A DNA stretch of 34,248 nt from positions 1 through 34,248 of the forward strand of contig CALFGU010000223.1 in assembly GCA_937877685.1 (NCBI GenBank), read 5' to 3'. The translations under genes were made by a program, and so were the position numbers. The notes under the pieces were generated by a model. It saw only the letters and a list, made by a program, of their open reading frames with translations, ran no database searches and was not told where the DNA came from. Origin of the DNA: an uncultured Prevotella sp. (GTDB lineage: Bacteria; Bacteroidota; Bacteroidia; Bacteroidales; Bacteroidaceae). This document shows, one piece after another, positions 16,499 to 24,352 of this stretch (position 1 is its first letter; each line of letters begins with the position of its first letter).

Positions 16499-17481
16499 AA
16501 AAAGAAACCCTAAATAATATCTCCGCAGAAGTGTTGGCGGCATATCTTGATGGTAATGCTACTCCTCAAGAGCACAATGAGATTATTAATGCCCTCCCTG
16601 CTGATGCTGAATTGAGAGAACTCTTACATATTTCTCAGTCGGTAGATGCAGAATTATACATGACGCCACAAGATTGCGAGTTGATACCTATGACCGCAAT
16701 GGCGGCGACATGTCCAGAAGAAAATTATTGTTGTTTGGAGTGTGAAAAGTTCATCCTTCGTAAATTAGGCATTGAATTTGATGAGGAACAACTTCTTCAA
16801 AATGCCATTCAAAACGGTTGGCAAAAACGGGAAGGAACTGCGCTTCACAACATAGGTCGTCATTTGGAAAGTATGGGATTAATCGTCTCTCGACGTTATA
16901 AATGTTCTATAGAAGATATTGCTACAGCACTTGCTTCAGACCAACAAGTAATTGTTGCCGTAGATGGTGGAGAATTGTTGGGTAATCGTGAAGTTGAAAA
17001 ACAGGAAGATTTGCTCGTTGGGGAAATTCCTGATCATAGTGTGGTAGTGCTTTCGTGTGATATTCAGCATGAAACTATAACCATTTATGACCCCAACTCT
17101 ATGAACTCTCAAGACACCTATTCCTTAGAGCAATTTATGGATGCTTGGGCAGATTCCAAAAACTATCTTGTCACGGTTGAAAATGAATGCCCTGAGAATT
17201 ACGTACCCCACCTTATAGACCTCACAGATGTAGAATTGGGAGATGAACTCATAGAACTTCGCGAAGCAATAGCAGAACACGCTCACAACGTATGGGCTGC
17301 AGAACGCCAATCTCAAGGATGGACTTACGGTCCCCAACGCAACGATGAGAAAAAACAAACCCCTTGCATGGTGCCCTATTCCAAACTCCCCGAATCCGAA
17401 AAGACCTTTGACCGAGATATGGCAATGAATACCATTAAACTCTTGAAGAAACTGGGGTGGGATTTGGTGAAGAGAAAGTAA
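16495..17481 (+). CDS. Anti-sigma-like / papain-like (C39-type) peptidase / RyR-domain fusion
   Basis: This 328-residue protein overlaps the sigma gene by 4 bases. Residues about 1-55 (ISAEVLAAYLDGNATPQEHN) resemble the short N-terminal helices of ECF-linked anti-sigma factors, without a zinc-finger motif. Residues about 75-230 look like a C39-type papain-fold peptidase: a Cys cluster (Cys79, Cys80, Cys83) before FILRKLGI, His181 in DHSVVVL and Asp199 in YDPNS, plausibly a Cys-His-Asp triad. Residues about 256-322 form a clear RyR domain (EHAHNVWAAERQSQGWTYGP, PCMVPYSKLPESEK, DRDMAMNTIKLLKKLG). No TM or signal peptide is seen. I infer a ligand-sensing regulator that releases or controls the sigma factor. 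The peptidase call is from motif pattern only. Confidence 0.75.
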   Translation: MKKETLNNISAEVLAAYLDGNATPQEHNEIINALPADAELRELLHISQSVDAELYMTPQDCELIPMTAMAATCPEENYCCLECEKFILRKLGIEFDEEQLLQNAIQNGWQKREGTALHNIGRHLESMGLIVSRRYKCSIEDIATALASDQQVIVAVDGGELLGNREVEKQEDLLVGEIPDHSVVVLSCDIQHETITIYDPNSMNSQDTYSLEQFMDAWADSKNYLVTVENECPENYVPHLIDLTDVELGDELIELREAIAEHAHNVWAAERQSQGWTYGPQRNDEKKQTPCMVPYSKLPESEKTFDRDMAMNTIKLLKKLGWDLVKRK

Positions 17482-17512
17482 TGTTGATATCTTAAATAAT
17501 TAAATAGTAAAT

Positions 17513-19093
17513 ATGAAATACGATATTTTTATTAGTTATAGGCGTGAAGGTGGTTATGAAACCGCAAAGCATCTTAATGACCTTCTTGTGAGAGATGGTT
17601 ATAAGGTTAGTTTTGATATAGACACATTGCGTAATGGTGATTTTGATACTCAGTTGTTGGGAAGAATTGAGCAGTGTAAAGATTTCATCCTTATAGTCGA
17701 CAAACATGCTTTTGAAAGAACATTAGATCCTACGTTTGACAGGAAAAAGGATTGGTTGAGATGTGAATTAGCCCACGCATTAAAGCATAAAAAGAATATA
17801 ATTCCTGTGTTTTTATCAGGTATTTCAAGTTTTCCAGAAGGTTTGCCAGATGATATTATAGAAGTCAAAACCAAGAATGGCCCCGAATATAATAAGTATT
17901 ATTTTGATGGTTTTTATCAAACTTTACGATCACGCTTCTTGACTTCTCGAAGTATTAAGAAGTTGATATTTGGAGGACTTTTATTTGTTTTATTAATTAT
18001 AGGGTTGGTTTTCTTATTGCTCAATAATCGTGAGCAGAGCGACGTAGTGTATGTTGATCCAATGGTTCCAAGAACCACAGATAAAGTAGAACTCAGTGCT
18101 TATGCGAAAGAGAGGTTAGATGAAGTTATTGATTCACTTGGATTTCAAAATCAAGAAGAAACTATCAAATTTTTGTTAAACAAAAAAGATAGTGGAAATG
18201 ACTTAAATATAGGACTCTGCTATATAGTTGGTGAAGATTTCAAGAAAGCTGTGAAATATCTTTCTAATGCAGCGGAAAATGGCGATGCTGTAGCACAATA
18301 CCTGATAGGAGTATGCTACGACAATGGAATTGGGATAACAGAAAATTTAGAGCGAGCGAAGTTTTGGTATAAAGAAGCTGCAGAGAATGGGGTTCCTGAG
18401 GCTCAATGTGATTATGGTATTGCGTGTACAACAGAAAATAATATGCATGAGGCTCAAAAATGGTTGTTTAAATCAGCGGAACAAGGATGTCCAAAGGCAG
18501 AATATACATTAGGATGGAATTATGGTGCCAACTACAATGTAGAACAAGCGTCACTATGGATGGAAAAAGCTGCAGAACATGGTTTTGTTATGGCAAAATT
18601 GGCATTGTGTAATTGGTATCTTCAAGGGCCACCTGCAGTACAAGACTTCGGTGCAGCTGTTAAAATTCTTGAAGATTTAGTTAAACAGAATAATGCTATG
18701 GCACAATATGTATTAGCTCTATGTTATGCTCAGAATAAAGGTGTTGATGCTGACCCTGAGAAAGCTATGGAATATTTGAAAAAGTCAGCAGAACAAGGTT
18801 TTGCGCCAGCATTAGTAGATTTAGGTGGAATCTATTGCTCTGGTATGCCTGCTTTAAATATTTCCCAAAATTATAATATGGCGCTTGATTTATACAGAAA
18901 AGCGGCTGAACAAGGATTCCCAATGGCACAGATTTATATGGGAAAAATGTATGAAAATGGTTGGGGCGTAGAAAAGAGTAAGAAGAAATCAGAAGAATGG
19001 TATAAAAAGGCTGAAAGGCAAGGTCTAACTCCACAACTGATTCAACAATTGCAGCAACAACAGCAACAACAACTTCTACAACAACGATATTGA
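17513..19093 (+). CDS. TIR-domain membrane protein with Sel1-type repeats
   Basis: This 526-residue protein has a TIR domain at about 1-145 (KYDIFISYRREGG; KKDWLRCELAHALKHKKNI, with Glu85 as candidate catalytic residue). One TM segment follows at about 150-171. The rest, presumably outside the cytoplasm, carries Sel1/TPR-like repeats from about 236 to 515: units such as AAENGDAVAQYLIGVCYDNG and AAEQGFPMAQIYMGKMYENG recur. It ends in a Gln-rich tail of about 20 residues encoded by CAA/CAG triplets. It starts 31 bases after the peptidase-RyR gene, so 14782-19093 reads as one operon. Sel1 arrays bind proteins; the TIR half is the probable enzyme. Confidence 0.87.
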   Translation: MKYDIFISYRREGGYETAKHLNDLLVRDGYKVSFDIDTLRNGDFDTQLLGRIEQCKDFILIVDKHAFERTLDPTFDRKKDWLRCELAHALKHKKNIIPVFLSGISSFPEGLPDDIIEVKTKNGPEYNKYYFDGFYQTLRSRFLTSRSIKKLIFGGLLFVLLIIGLVFLLLNNREQSDVVYVDPMVPRTTDKVELSAYAKERLDEVIDSLGFQNQEETIKFLLNKKDSGNDLNIGLCYIVGEDFKKAVKYLSNAAENGDAVAQYLIGVCYDNGIGITENLERAKFWYKEAAENGVPEAQCDYGIACTTENNMHEAQKWLFKSAEQGCPKAEYTLGWNYGANYNVEQASLWMEKAAEHGFVMAKLALCNWYLQGPPAVQDFGAAVKILEDLVKQNNAMAQYVLALCYAQNKGVDADPEKAMEYLKKSAEQGFAPALVDLGGIYCSGMPALNISQNYNMALDLYRKAAEQGFPMAQIYMGKMYENGWGVEKSKKKSEEWYKKAERQGLTPQLIQQLQQQQQQQLLQQRY

Positions 19094-19639
19094 GGAACTC
19101 GTATGAATTGATATTACCAATTCGTTGAGTTTACTTATATATCAAGGTAACGATATACTAGTTGCCCCAAACGTCCTTAGACGCTGAAGTCATCTCCGTT
19201 TATGTTGCAATTTTCACAGTTGGCAACCCATAATGAAGAATTAATGAATCTTTTTGAAACTAATGCCACAGTAAACGAAACCCTTGCGAGTTATGATGAT
19301 ACAGACATACAACTATCTGTCGAAATTGTTGGATGAGATTTCAATTTGCTAAAAATAGAAAATATTGAGAATTCCGAATTTGTAGATCTATTTATAATCT
19401 AATATTTTCCCCAAATGAGTGTTTCACTTCGGTCACTTTCTTTAATTCAACAAAGCGAATAATGTTTACAACTAGTCAATTAATATATGTCGTTGATCTT
19501 GTTGATTTAGATAAACTTTGTTCTCTTTGGCGAGATAGGTTAGAAATGTAATAGTAGATTTGTAAAATTTATTGTAAACACTGATAGAAAAGCAAGTCCT
19601 TTTATCTCTATACCTTAAACTTTTAGCTATAAATAAACT
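19094..19639 (+). other. 546-base gap with only fragmentary reading frames
   Basis: No convincing gene is present. Short frames include one of 44 residues (19202-19336, starting MLQFSQLATHNEE) and one of 29 residues (19462-19551). Neither shows recognisable domains, and stops are frequent. It may be an eroded gene. A TAGATTTG at 19555-19562 matches the -7 consensus and could serve the RyR gene at 19640, but the nearest TTTG is 25 bases upstream of it. Confidence 0.4.
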
Positions 19640-19930
19640 ATGAACAAGAATTACTTACCGCAACCGGTGGATACGAGTGATATCCAGTTGCCTGAAGAAT
19701 TGAGCGAGTTGGTGGAGCAGATGGCGAAGAATGTGCATGAGGTGTGGGCGCAGAGTAGGATGGAGCAGGGATGGACTTGGGGAGAAGAACGGAGTGATAC
19801 TTTGAAGCAACACCCTTGCTTGGTGGCATACGAAGATTTGCCTGAAGTAGAAAAAGCTTATGACCGCGATACGGCGCTTGGTACGCTGAAACTTATCTGT
19901 AAGTTGGGATTTAAAATCAGTAAGGAATAA
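19640..19930 (+). CDS. Stand-alone RyR-domain protein
   Basis: This 96-residue protein is almost entirely one RyR domain: LVEQMAKNVHEVWAQSRMEQ, GWTWGEERSD, HPCLVAYEDLPEVEKAYDRD and TALGTLKLICKLGF follow each other as in the C-terminus of the peptidase fusion at 16495. There is no signal peptide or TM segment, so it is cytoplasmic. In the cassette it could be a sponge, carrier or adaptor for the same ligand as the channel and peptidase RyR domains. It is separated from the upstream TIR-Sel1 gene by 546 bases and may have its own promoter. Confidence 0.88.
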   Translation: MNKNYLPQPVDTSDIQLPEELSELVEQMAKNVHEVWAQSRMEQGWTWGEERSDTLKQHPCLVAYEDLPEVEKAYDRDTALGTLKLICKLGFKISKE

Positions 19931-20051
19931 TGCTTTCTGCACACGCTTCTACGACAATCTCGTGACCGTAGTCATGAAGGAAGAACTCTCAACTTTCCTT
20001 GTTGTATTACTGAATTCTGTAAACAGAAAGTATGTGAATCACTGAGTAGAT

Positions 20052-20110
20052 AAAACGCCCCCGTAGTGTGTAAATTAGTTGACGATTTACGCGCTACGGG
20101 GGAGTTTTTG
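20052..20110. terminator. Strong bidirectional terminator closing the TIR/RyR block
   Basis: The 18-bp stem has left arm 20058-20075 and right arm 20085-20102, pairing fully if G-U pairs are allowed, with a 9-base loop. It is followed by a T-run on the plus strand (GTTTTTG) and by GTTTTA when read on the minus strand. It sits between convergent genes (RyR protein, plus; outer-membrane protein, minus). Confidence 0.85.
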
Positions 20111-20199
20111 TTTAGCGAGAGAGAAACGCTTGTGTTTTCATTTCGCTTCCGCAAGTATGTTGGGGGCAATCCCAATTGTATTGTATGGGGAGGAAGGTG

Positions 20200-22521
20200 C
20201 TACATTCTGCTCTTTTGTTGTTCGCCTGCTCCAGTTCCTTTGTACTTACTCTTGGCGCTATTAAATTTGTAGCGCAGGGTGAATACAACTTCTCGCGAAC
20301 CAAAGATGTTTTTCTGCTTTATCATGTAATCACCGCTCCACATTCTTACACGGTCGCCTCTGTCTTTGAAAAGGTCTGTGCCTTTAAGTTCGAGACTTAG
20401 GGCGTCGTTCAAGAATGTCTTTCGGATGGCAACGTCTAACACGTGGGTGGGTTTGTCTAATTGGTAGATGCGTTGATTGCCCTTTCCTGTAAATGTATAA
20501 TCTACTTCCGCCGTAAAATTCTTCGGAAGTTTGAGCGTATTTCCCCATGAAAATACAGGGATGGGGCGATTCATACTTTGGCGTTTCCCATTAAAATCGC
20601 CCTTAAACCATTGCTTAAATATTGCTCCCGTGAAGCGAGGATACCAAATTCCGATTGTGGGCGTTGCCGTGAGCGACACGGTAAGTTCGGGGATGTTGCG
20701 ATTGAAATTTTCATAATGGAGCATGATGCAATTCTCGGTAGTTTCGGATTGCTTCCCCCAATGCAAAATCGGTCTTTCGGTGAGTTTGTAATTAGCCGCA
20801 AATTGAAAATACTTCCATACGGCAGCCAACGAAGCATTGTGTTGTAATTCGGGTTTCAAATAGGGGTTCCCCTTGGCGTAACTATACCGGTCGATATATA
20901 TGCTCGCATTGCTGAGTTGATTATAGTCAGGGCGACTTGTCTTTGCGGTATAACCCAATTGTAATTGCACTTCTCCCAAAGCGCCACTCAGCGAAACAGA
21001 AGGAAAGAAATTGCCAAACTCACGACTTTGGTCGTGTTGCTTGATGTGATTCTCAAAATAGTTAAAGCCTAAATATTCGTAGCGCATTCCGAGAACGAGA
21101 TAGAAAGTCTTAATCGGGTAGGTGAAATCCATAAAAACATCGGCGCTATTCTCGCGAATGTTCGTAAATGAGTTAGGACCTTGCGCGTTCTGATTCCAAT
21201 ATTCATCGCTTCGGTCAGTGTAAGCATATTCTGCGCCACCCGAAAGTTGCCCGCCTAAGAAGGGGTGAGAGAGCACTAATTTAGAGGCATAAAGTCGGTT
21301 GTGCTCCTTGCTTCGAGTGGTTACAATTCGGTCAACTTGCAACTGACTCTTTTCGTTATACACCATACCCTCTTCAAAACGACTATCAAGAAGGTCGGCA
21401 TTGAAGTCAATATTGAGTTTACCAAACGTACCATTATAATAGGCATTCACTTGATGAATGGGGAGTTTTTTCAGTCCTCCTTCAGATAAAGTGTGGGTAA
21501 AATCATCAATAACTCCGCCCACCTTTGCCGTAACACGACTATCATTGAAGGATTCCCCTTTTAGTGTGAATTTGGGGCGGTATTGAATGCCGAAGGAGTG
21601 CTTCTCGTTGAGTTGGTAGTTGACTCCAAGTGTGGTGTAAAGGCTTTGGGTGTTGTTGGTGAAGTTTGCCTTTTGTTCTAAGAATAAGGGTTTTTCGGAA
21701 TAGAGGTATTGCTCTATTTCTGTGTCCTGAAAACCCTCTGTTTGAATGAAATCAACAGACGCAAAAACGTCAAGATTGTTGTGGCGATAGTTCAAGTTGA
21801 GCGTTTCCCTCAAGTCGGTGTCTTCACATTGGTACCAACTTGAACGCAGGTTGAAACTCAAACCATCACCTTGGCGCTTCACCGTCTTAATTCGGATTAC
21901 GGCATTGACGGAAGCATCATAGCGCGCCCCAGGATTGGTGACCACATCCACGCTTTTAATGTCCTTTGAAGTAAGCGCCTCCAATTCGGCATTGTCTCTT
22001 ACCAAGCGACCGTTGATGTAGATTTGAGGAGTGCCTTTTCCTAAGACCTCTAGTCCATCTCCCTTTTGCGTCACACCAGGCAACTTCTTCAATACATCGT
22101 TTGCAGAACCTGCTTCGGCGAGAACGCTATTTTCTACCGTAGTCACAAAGGCATCGCCTTGCAACTTAGTCTTCGGAAGAACTGCTTTAATGACCACCTC
22201 GCCTAATGTAGTCGAATCTGATTGCATCACAATGGTTCCATCATTTGATAGTGGAAGACTCAGCATTTGAGTTGTAAAACCAATGTAGGAAACCTTGATA
22301 ACGGCCATTTCTGGAGTTTGTTTCAGCAAAAACTTGCCACAAGAATCGCTCATAACGCCCGTTATGAAATTTGAGTCATTCGTAAGGGCTATGATGTTGG
22401 CATAGGAAAGTGGTTCGTTTTGTTCATTCACTACAGTTCCTTTAATCTCTTGAGCAGAAAGAGAATTCGGAATAGCGGTTAGCGTTAAGAAAATGAACAA
22501 CTTAAGTAATAAATTTTTCAT
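20200..22521 (-). CDS. Outer-membrane beta-barrel protein (TonB-dependent-receptor-like)
   Basis: This 773-residue protein has a signal peptide (about 1-23, ending SLSAQ), then a carboxypeptidase-regulatory-like domain (about 25-105, KGTVVNEQNEPLSYANIIAL), a plug-like region (about 130-215, with VLKKLPGVTQKGDGLEV and GTPQIYINGRLVRDN), and a long C-terminal beta-barrel of the outer-membrane family-3 type ending in FTLRYKFNSAKSK. Such proteins sit in the outer membrane and take up or bind unknown ligands. There is no adjacent SusD, so it is not part of a standard polysaccharide-utilisation pair. It lies 33 bases downstream of the 190-residue gene on the same strand and is probably co-transcribed with it. 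Confidence 0.88.
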   Translation of the reverse strand: MKNLLLKLFIFLTLTAIPNSLSAQEIKGTVVNEQNEPLSYANIIALTNDSNFITGVMSDSCGKFLLKQTPEMAVIKVSYIGFTTQMLSLPLSNDGTIVMQSDSTTLGEVVIKAVLPKTKLQGDAFVTTVENSVLAEAGSANDVLKKLPGVTQKGDGLEVLGKGTPQIYINGRLVRDNAELEALTSKDIKSVDVVTNPGARYDASVNAVIRIKTVKRQGDGLSFNLRSSWYQCEDTDLRETLNLNYRHNNLDVFASVDFIQTEGFQDTEIEQYLYSEKPLFLEQKANFTNNTQSLYTTLGVNYQLNEKHSFGIQYRPKFTLKGESFNDSRVTAKVGGVIDDFTHTLSEGGLKKLPIHQVNAYYNGTFGKLNIDFNADLLDSRFEEGMVYNEKSQLQVDRIVTTRSKEHNRLYASKLVLSHPFLGGQLSGGAEYAYTDRSDEYWNQNAQGPNSFTNIRENSADVFMDFTYPIKTFYLVLGMRYEYLGFNYFENHIKQHDQSREFGNFFPSVSLSGALGEVQLQLGYTAKTSRPDYNQLSNASIYIDRYSYAKGNPYLKPELQHNASLAAVWKYFQFAANYKLTERPILHWGKQSETTENCIMLHYENFNRNIPELTVSLTATPTIGIWYPRFTGAIFKQWFKGDFNGKRQSMNRPIPVFSWGNTLKLPKNFTAEVDYTFTGKGNQRIYQLDKPTHVLDVAIRKTFLNDALSLELKGTDLFKDRGDRVRMWSGDYMIKQKNIFGSREVVFTLRYKFNSAKSKYKGTGAGEQQKSRM

Positions 22522-22554
22522 AATGAATGCGCGAAACTAAAAATAAGCAAACGG

Positions 22555-23127
22555 TTATCCCTGCAACTCTTCACCACGGATGCCGAGGGCACTCATGAGG
22601 GAATAACCGAGGAGTTCTTGCATGTAACCGCGCTCCTGGGTGGGTTGCATGGTGAAGAGGACTATGTCTTTGCCTTCGGCTTTGAGGGCAGTTTGGCGCA
22701 CGCGGTCGCCATATTCATCCAGGGCGGGAACGAGCAGAATGCGCTTCACATCCTTGGCTTCAAGCAGGGCGTCAAAGGATTGCATGTAGAAGTCCGCCAT
22801 GGTTACAACGTCTTCAACGGGGTAACTGGCGAGGGTAAATTCGGCAAGGTGGTCCTTGAATGCTTGTCCGTTCAAATCTTTTGCGAAAACAGAAGGTGTC
22901 ATGTGCGTCATCTTCTCCTTCGCTTTACTATGAAGGAAGATGACCTGCACTTCATTTTCCCCCGTGCGTATGCCGCCATCAAGGGCAATACAATCAAGCC
23001 AATGACAAAGGTCGGCTTGGGGGATGCGGCGCCCTAACATGCGCTCGAAGTTGACGATGAGGTTGAAGCATACGCTATCTAAATGGTCGGCATCAATGAG
23101 CACGACGGTTTCTTTCCATTCTGACAT
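22555..23127 (-). CDS. Conserved Bacteroidales protein of unknown function
   Basis: This 190-residue cytoplasmic-looking protein has no signal peptide or TM segment. It begins with a hydrophobic strand and acidic pair (TVVLIDADHLDSVCFNLIVN), has further acidic positions in LDCIALDGGI, and a later strand (RILLVPALDEYGDRVRQTAL) with DIVLFTMQPT. The alternation of strands with Asp residues weakly recalls PIN/NYN-type nuclease folds, but I cannot confirm that. I believe it belongs to a Bacteroidetes-specific DUF (perhaps DUF6621; number not certain). It is upstream of the outer-membrane protein and may share its transcript. Confidence 0.75.
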   Translation of the reverse strand: MSEWKETVVLIDADHLDSVCFNLIVNFERMLGRRIPQADLCHWLDCIALDGGIRTGENEVQVIFLHSKAKEKMTHMTPSVFAKDLNGQAFKDHLAEFTLASYPVEDVVTMADFYMQSFDALLEAKDVKRILLVPALDEYGDRVRQTALKAEGKDIVLFTMQPTQERGYMQELLGYSLMSALGIRGEELQG

Positions 23128-23290
23128 AGTGGAGGAGGTTATGAGGGGTGAGGTTATGAGGGTTTAGGTAATCAGGTTCTGAAGTTATGAAGTTCTGAAG
23201 TTCTGACGTCCATCCGGATGGTAGTTGTACTCTGTACTCTGTCAGTTATACTCTAACCAGTTCTTAAAACCTTATGACCTTATTGGTAAA
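23128..23290. repeat. Intergenic GTTATGAGG / GTTCTGAAG iterated repeats
   Basis: The first part iterates GAGGTTATGAGGG. The second iterates GGTTCTGAAG and AGTTCTGAAG. A 12-bp palindrome CCATCCGGATGG (23210-23221) and a doubled TACTCTG follow. The GTTCTGAAG run recurs after metH (30142-30180). Confidence 0.65.
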
Positions 23291-23330
23291 ACTAAAACGG
23301 ACAGAGGGAAGGAAATTCGCCGTCTGTCCG
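23291..23330 (-). terminator. Terminator after the DUF5606 gene
   Basis: CGGACAGA (23298-23305) pairs with TCTGTCCG (23323-23330). Read on the minus strand the stem is followed by TTTTAGTTTTA. Confidence 0.65.
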
Positions 23331-23351
23331 CTTGTGTGTGTAAAATAGGAA

Positions 23352-23768
23352 TTATGCTTCAGCAGATTCTTCTGCTTCAACAAAATCGGTGTAACCGTTT
23401 GTAATCAAGATGTTGTACCATTGTACCAACTTGCGAATGTCGCTCATGTGTACGCGGTCGCGGTCGAAGTTAGGCACAGCTGCCGCCATGAATTCAACCA
23501 ATTGATCGTTTGTAGCGTCTTTGTGTGTAAATTCTGTTGCTTTTCCACCAGTTACCTGCTTGCAACTTTCGAAGATTTCCATAAGGGGCTTGTCTTCTTC
23601 TTCAGTGTACATGCACACATCGTTAAGTGAAGTCACGCGTTCGCGAGTTCCAGCCACGGTGCGCTTCTTCTGAGCGTCGATAGTTTCAACGATGAGGTTG
23701 TTGTTGCCTTGTGCAACGAGGCGATACAAGCCAGGTTTTCCGGCTATAGAGAGAATTACATCTTTCAT
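23352..23768 (-). CDS. DUF5606 family protein
   Basis: This 138-residue soluble protein begins MKDVILSIAGKPGLYRLVAQ, the typical start of the Bacteroidetes DUF5606 family. It contains MYTEEEDKPLMEIFES in mid-domain and VHMSDIRKLVQWYNIL towards the end, followed by an acidic Glu/Ala tail. No catalytic motif is visible and the function is unknown; the family is usually a single-copy conserved gene in Bacteroidales. It has its own likely -7 box upstream and a terminator downstream, so it is probably monocistronic. Confidence 0.88.
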   Translation of the reverse strand: MKDVILSIAGKPGLYRLVAQGNNNLIVETIDAQKKRTVAGTRERVTSLNDVCMYTEEEDKPLMEIFESCKQVTGGKATEFTHKDATNDQLVEFMAAAVPNFDRDRVHMSDIRKLVQWYNILITNGYTDFVEAEESAEA

Positions 23769-23804
23769 AAAGTTTAAATGTTCTGTTTGTTAGAAAAAGT
23801 GAGG

Positions 23805-23812
23805 CAAATTTA
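23805..23812 (-). promoter_or_regulatory. Candidate -7 box for the DUF5606 gene
   Basis: Read on the minus strand this is TAAATTTG, matching TAnnTTTG, 37 bases before the ATG at 23768. Confidence 0.45.
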
Positions 23813-24058
23813 CAACTTTTTATGGAATTAATCCCATAGTGTTGAATGAAATGTTCGCATACACTCGCCTTTACGAATCTTTTTACCTCTTTTCTTATAT
23901 ATAGGTAGCGTTTGCAACCTCTTGATTCACATGGTTTTGAGGATAGTCTCACTCCGTCGTGACTTTATATGAAGGTTGTGATTATAAATCCTTATGACAT
24001 GACTATCGTTTTGATGTTTGTAAGTTGGTGATTTACAAGATTCTAAGATGCTTGAAAT

Positions 24059-24126
24059 TATAAGTAACTTAGTAAAAACTATAAGTAACTTAGTTTAAAT
24101 TAAGTCTCACTTAGTTTTCACTAAGT
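24059..24126. repeat. ACTTAGT array at exact 21-base spacing, ending in a palindrome
   Basis: ACTTAGT occurs at 24067, 24088 and 24109, exactly 21 bases apart. The last copy forms a perfect palindrome with ACTAAGT at 24120-24126 (loop TTTC). Each unit ends in an AAGT half-site in the opposite sense. Two-helical-turn spacing suggests an operator bound by a protein on one DNA face. Confidence 0.65.
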
Positions 24127-24252
24127 TAAATATGTTGGTGGAGGTAGCATAATTTATATTTAATAATAGAACCTTACATCGCGGTTTCTTGCTCTAAGAA
24201 TGACTTGCACTCAAAACTTATTGCAAAAGGCGAATATCTTTCGCGATTTGTC

Positions 24253-24260
24253 TAACTTTG
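24253..24260 (+). promoter_or_regulatory. Candidate -7 box for mnmD
   Basis: TAACTTTG matches TAnnTTTG, about 93 bases before the mnmD ATG. The -33 position has no good TTTG. Confidence 0.45.
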
Positions 24261-24352
24261 CATCTGAATTTAGGTGAGATGGGGGACGGGAGGATTTAAA
24301 TGATTGAGTCACTTCAAAGTTCTACGCGTCTCTTTTCTTAAAATATTATGCA

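Larger units (their letters stand above)
23830..24352. other. Divergent intergenic region between DUF5606 and mnmD
   Basis: About 520 bases carry no gene. The stretch holds a three-copy ACTTAGT array (24067-24126) and a -7 box for mnmD at 24253-24260. The remainder shows no tRNA-like or riboswitch-like fold that I can recognise. Confidence 0.5.

Noticed and set aside
19031..19090. CAA/CAG microsatellite as a mobile or regulatory element
   Set aside because: It is simply the coding sequence of the Gln-rich tail of the TIR-Sel1 protein.
5308..20199. Integrated prophage or transposon carrying the TIR/RyR genes
   Set aside because: No integrase, transposase, phage structural gene, tRNA target or flanking direct repeat was found at either boundary.
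22618..23037. 139-codon plus-strand frame opposite the 190-residue gene
   Set aside because: The minus-strand frame is the one with typical protein composition and fits the neighbouring operon; this frame is a shadow.
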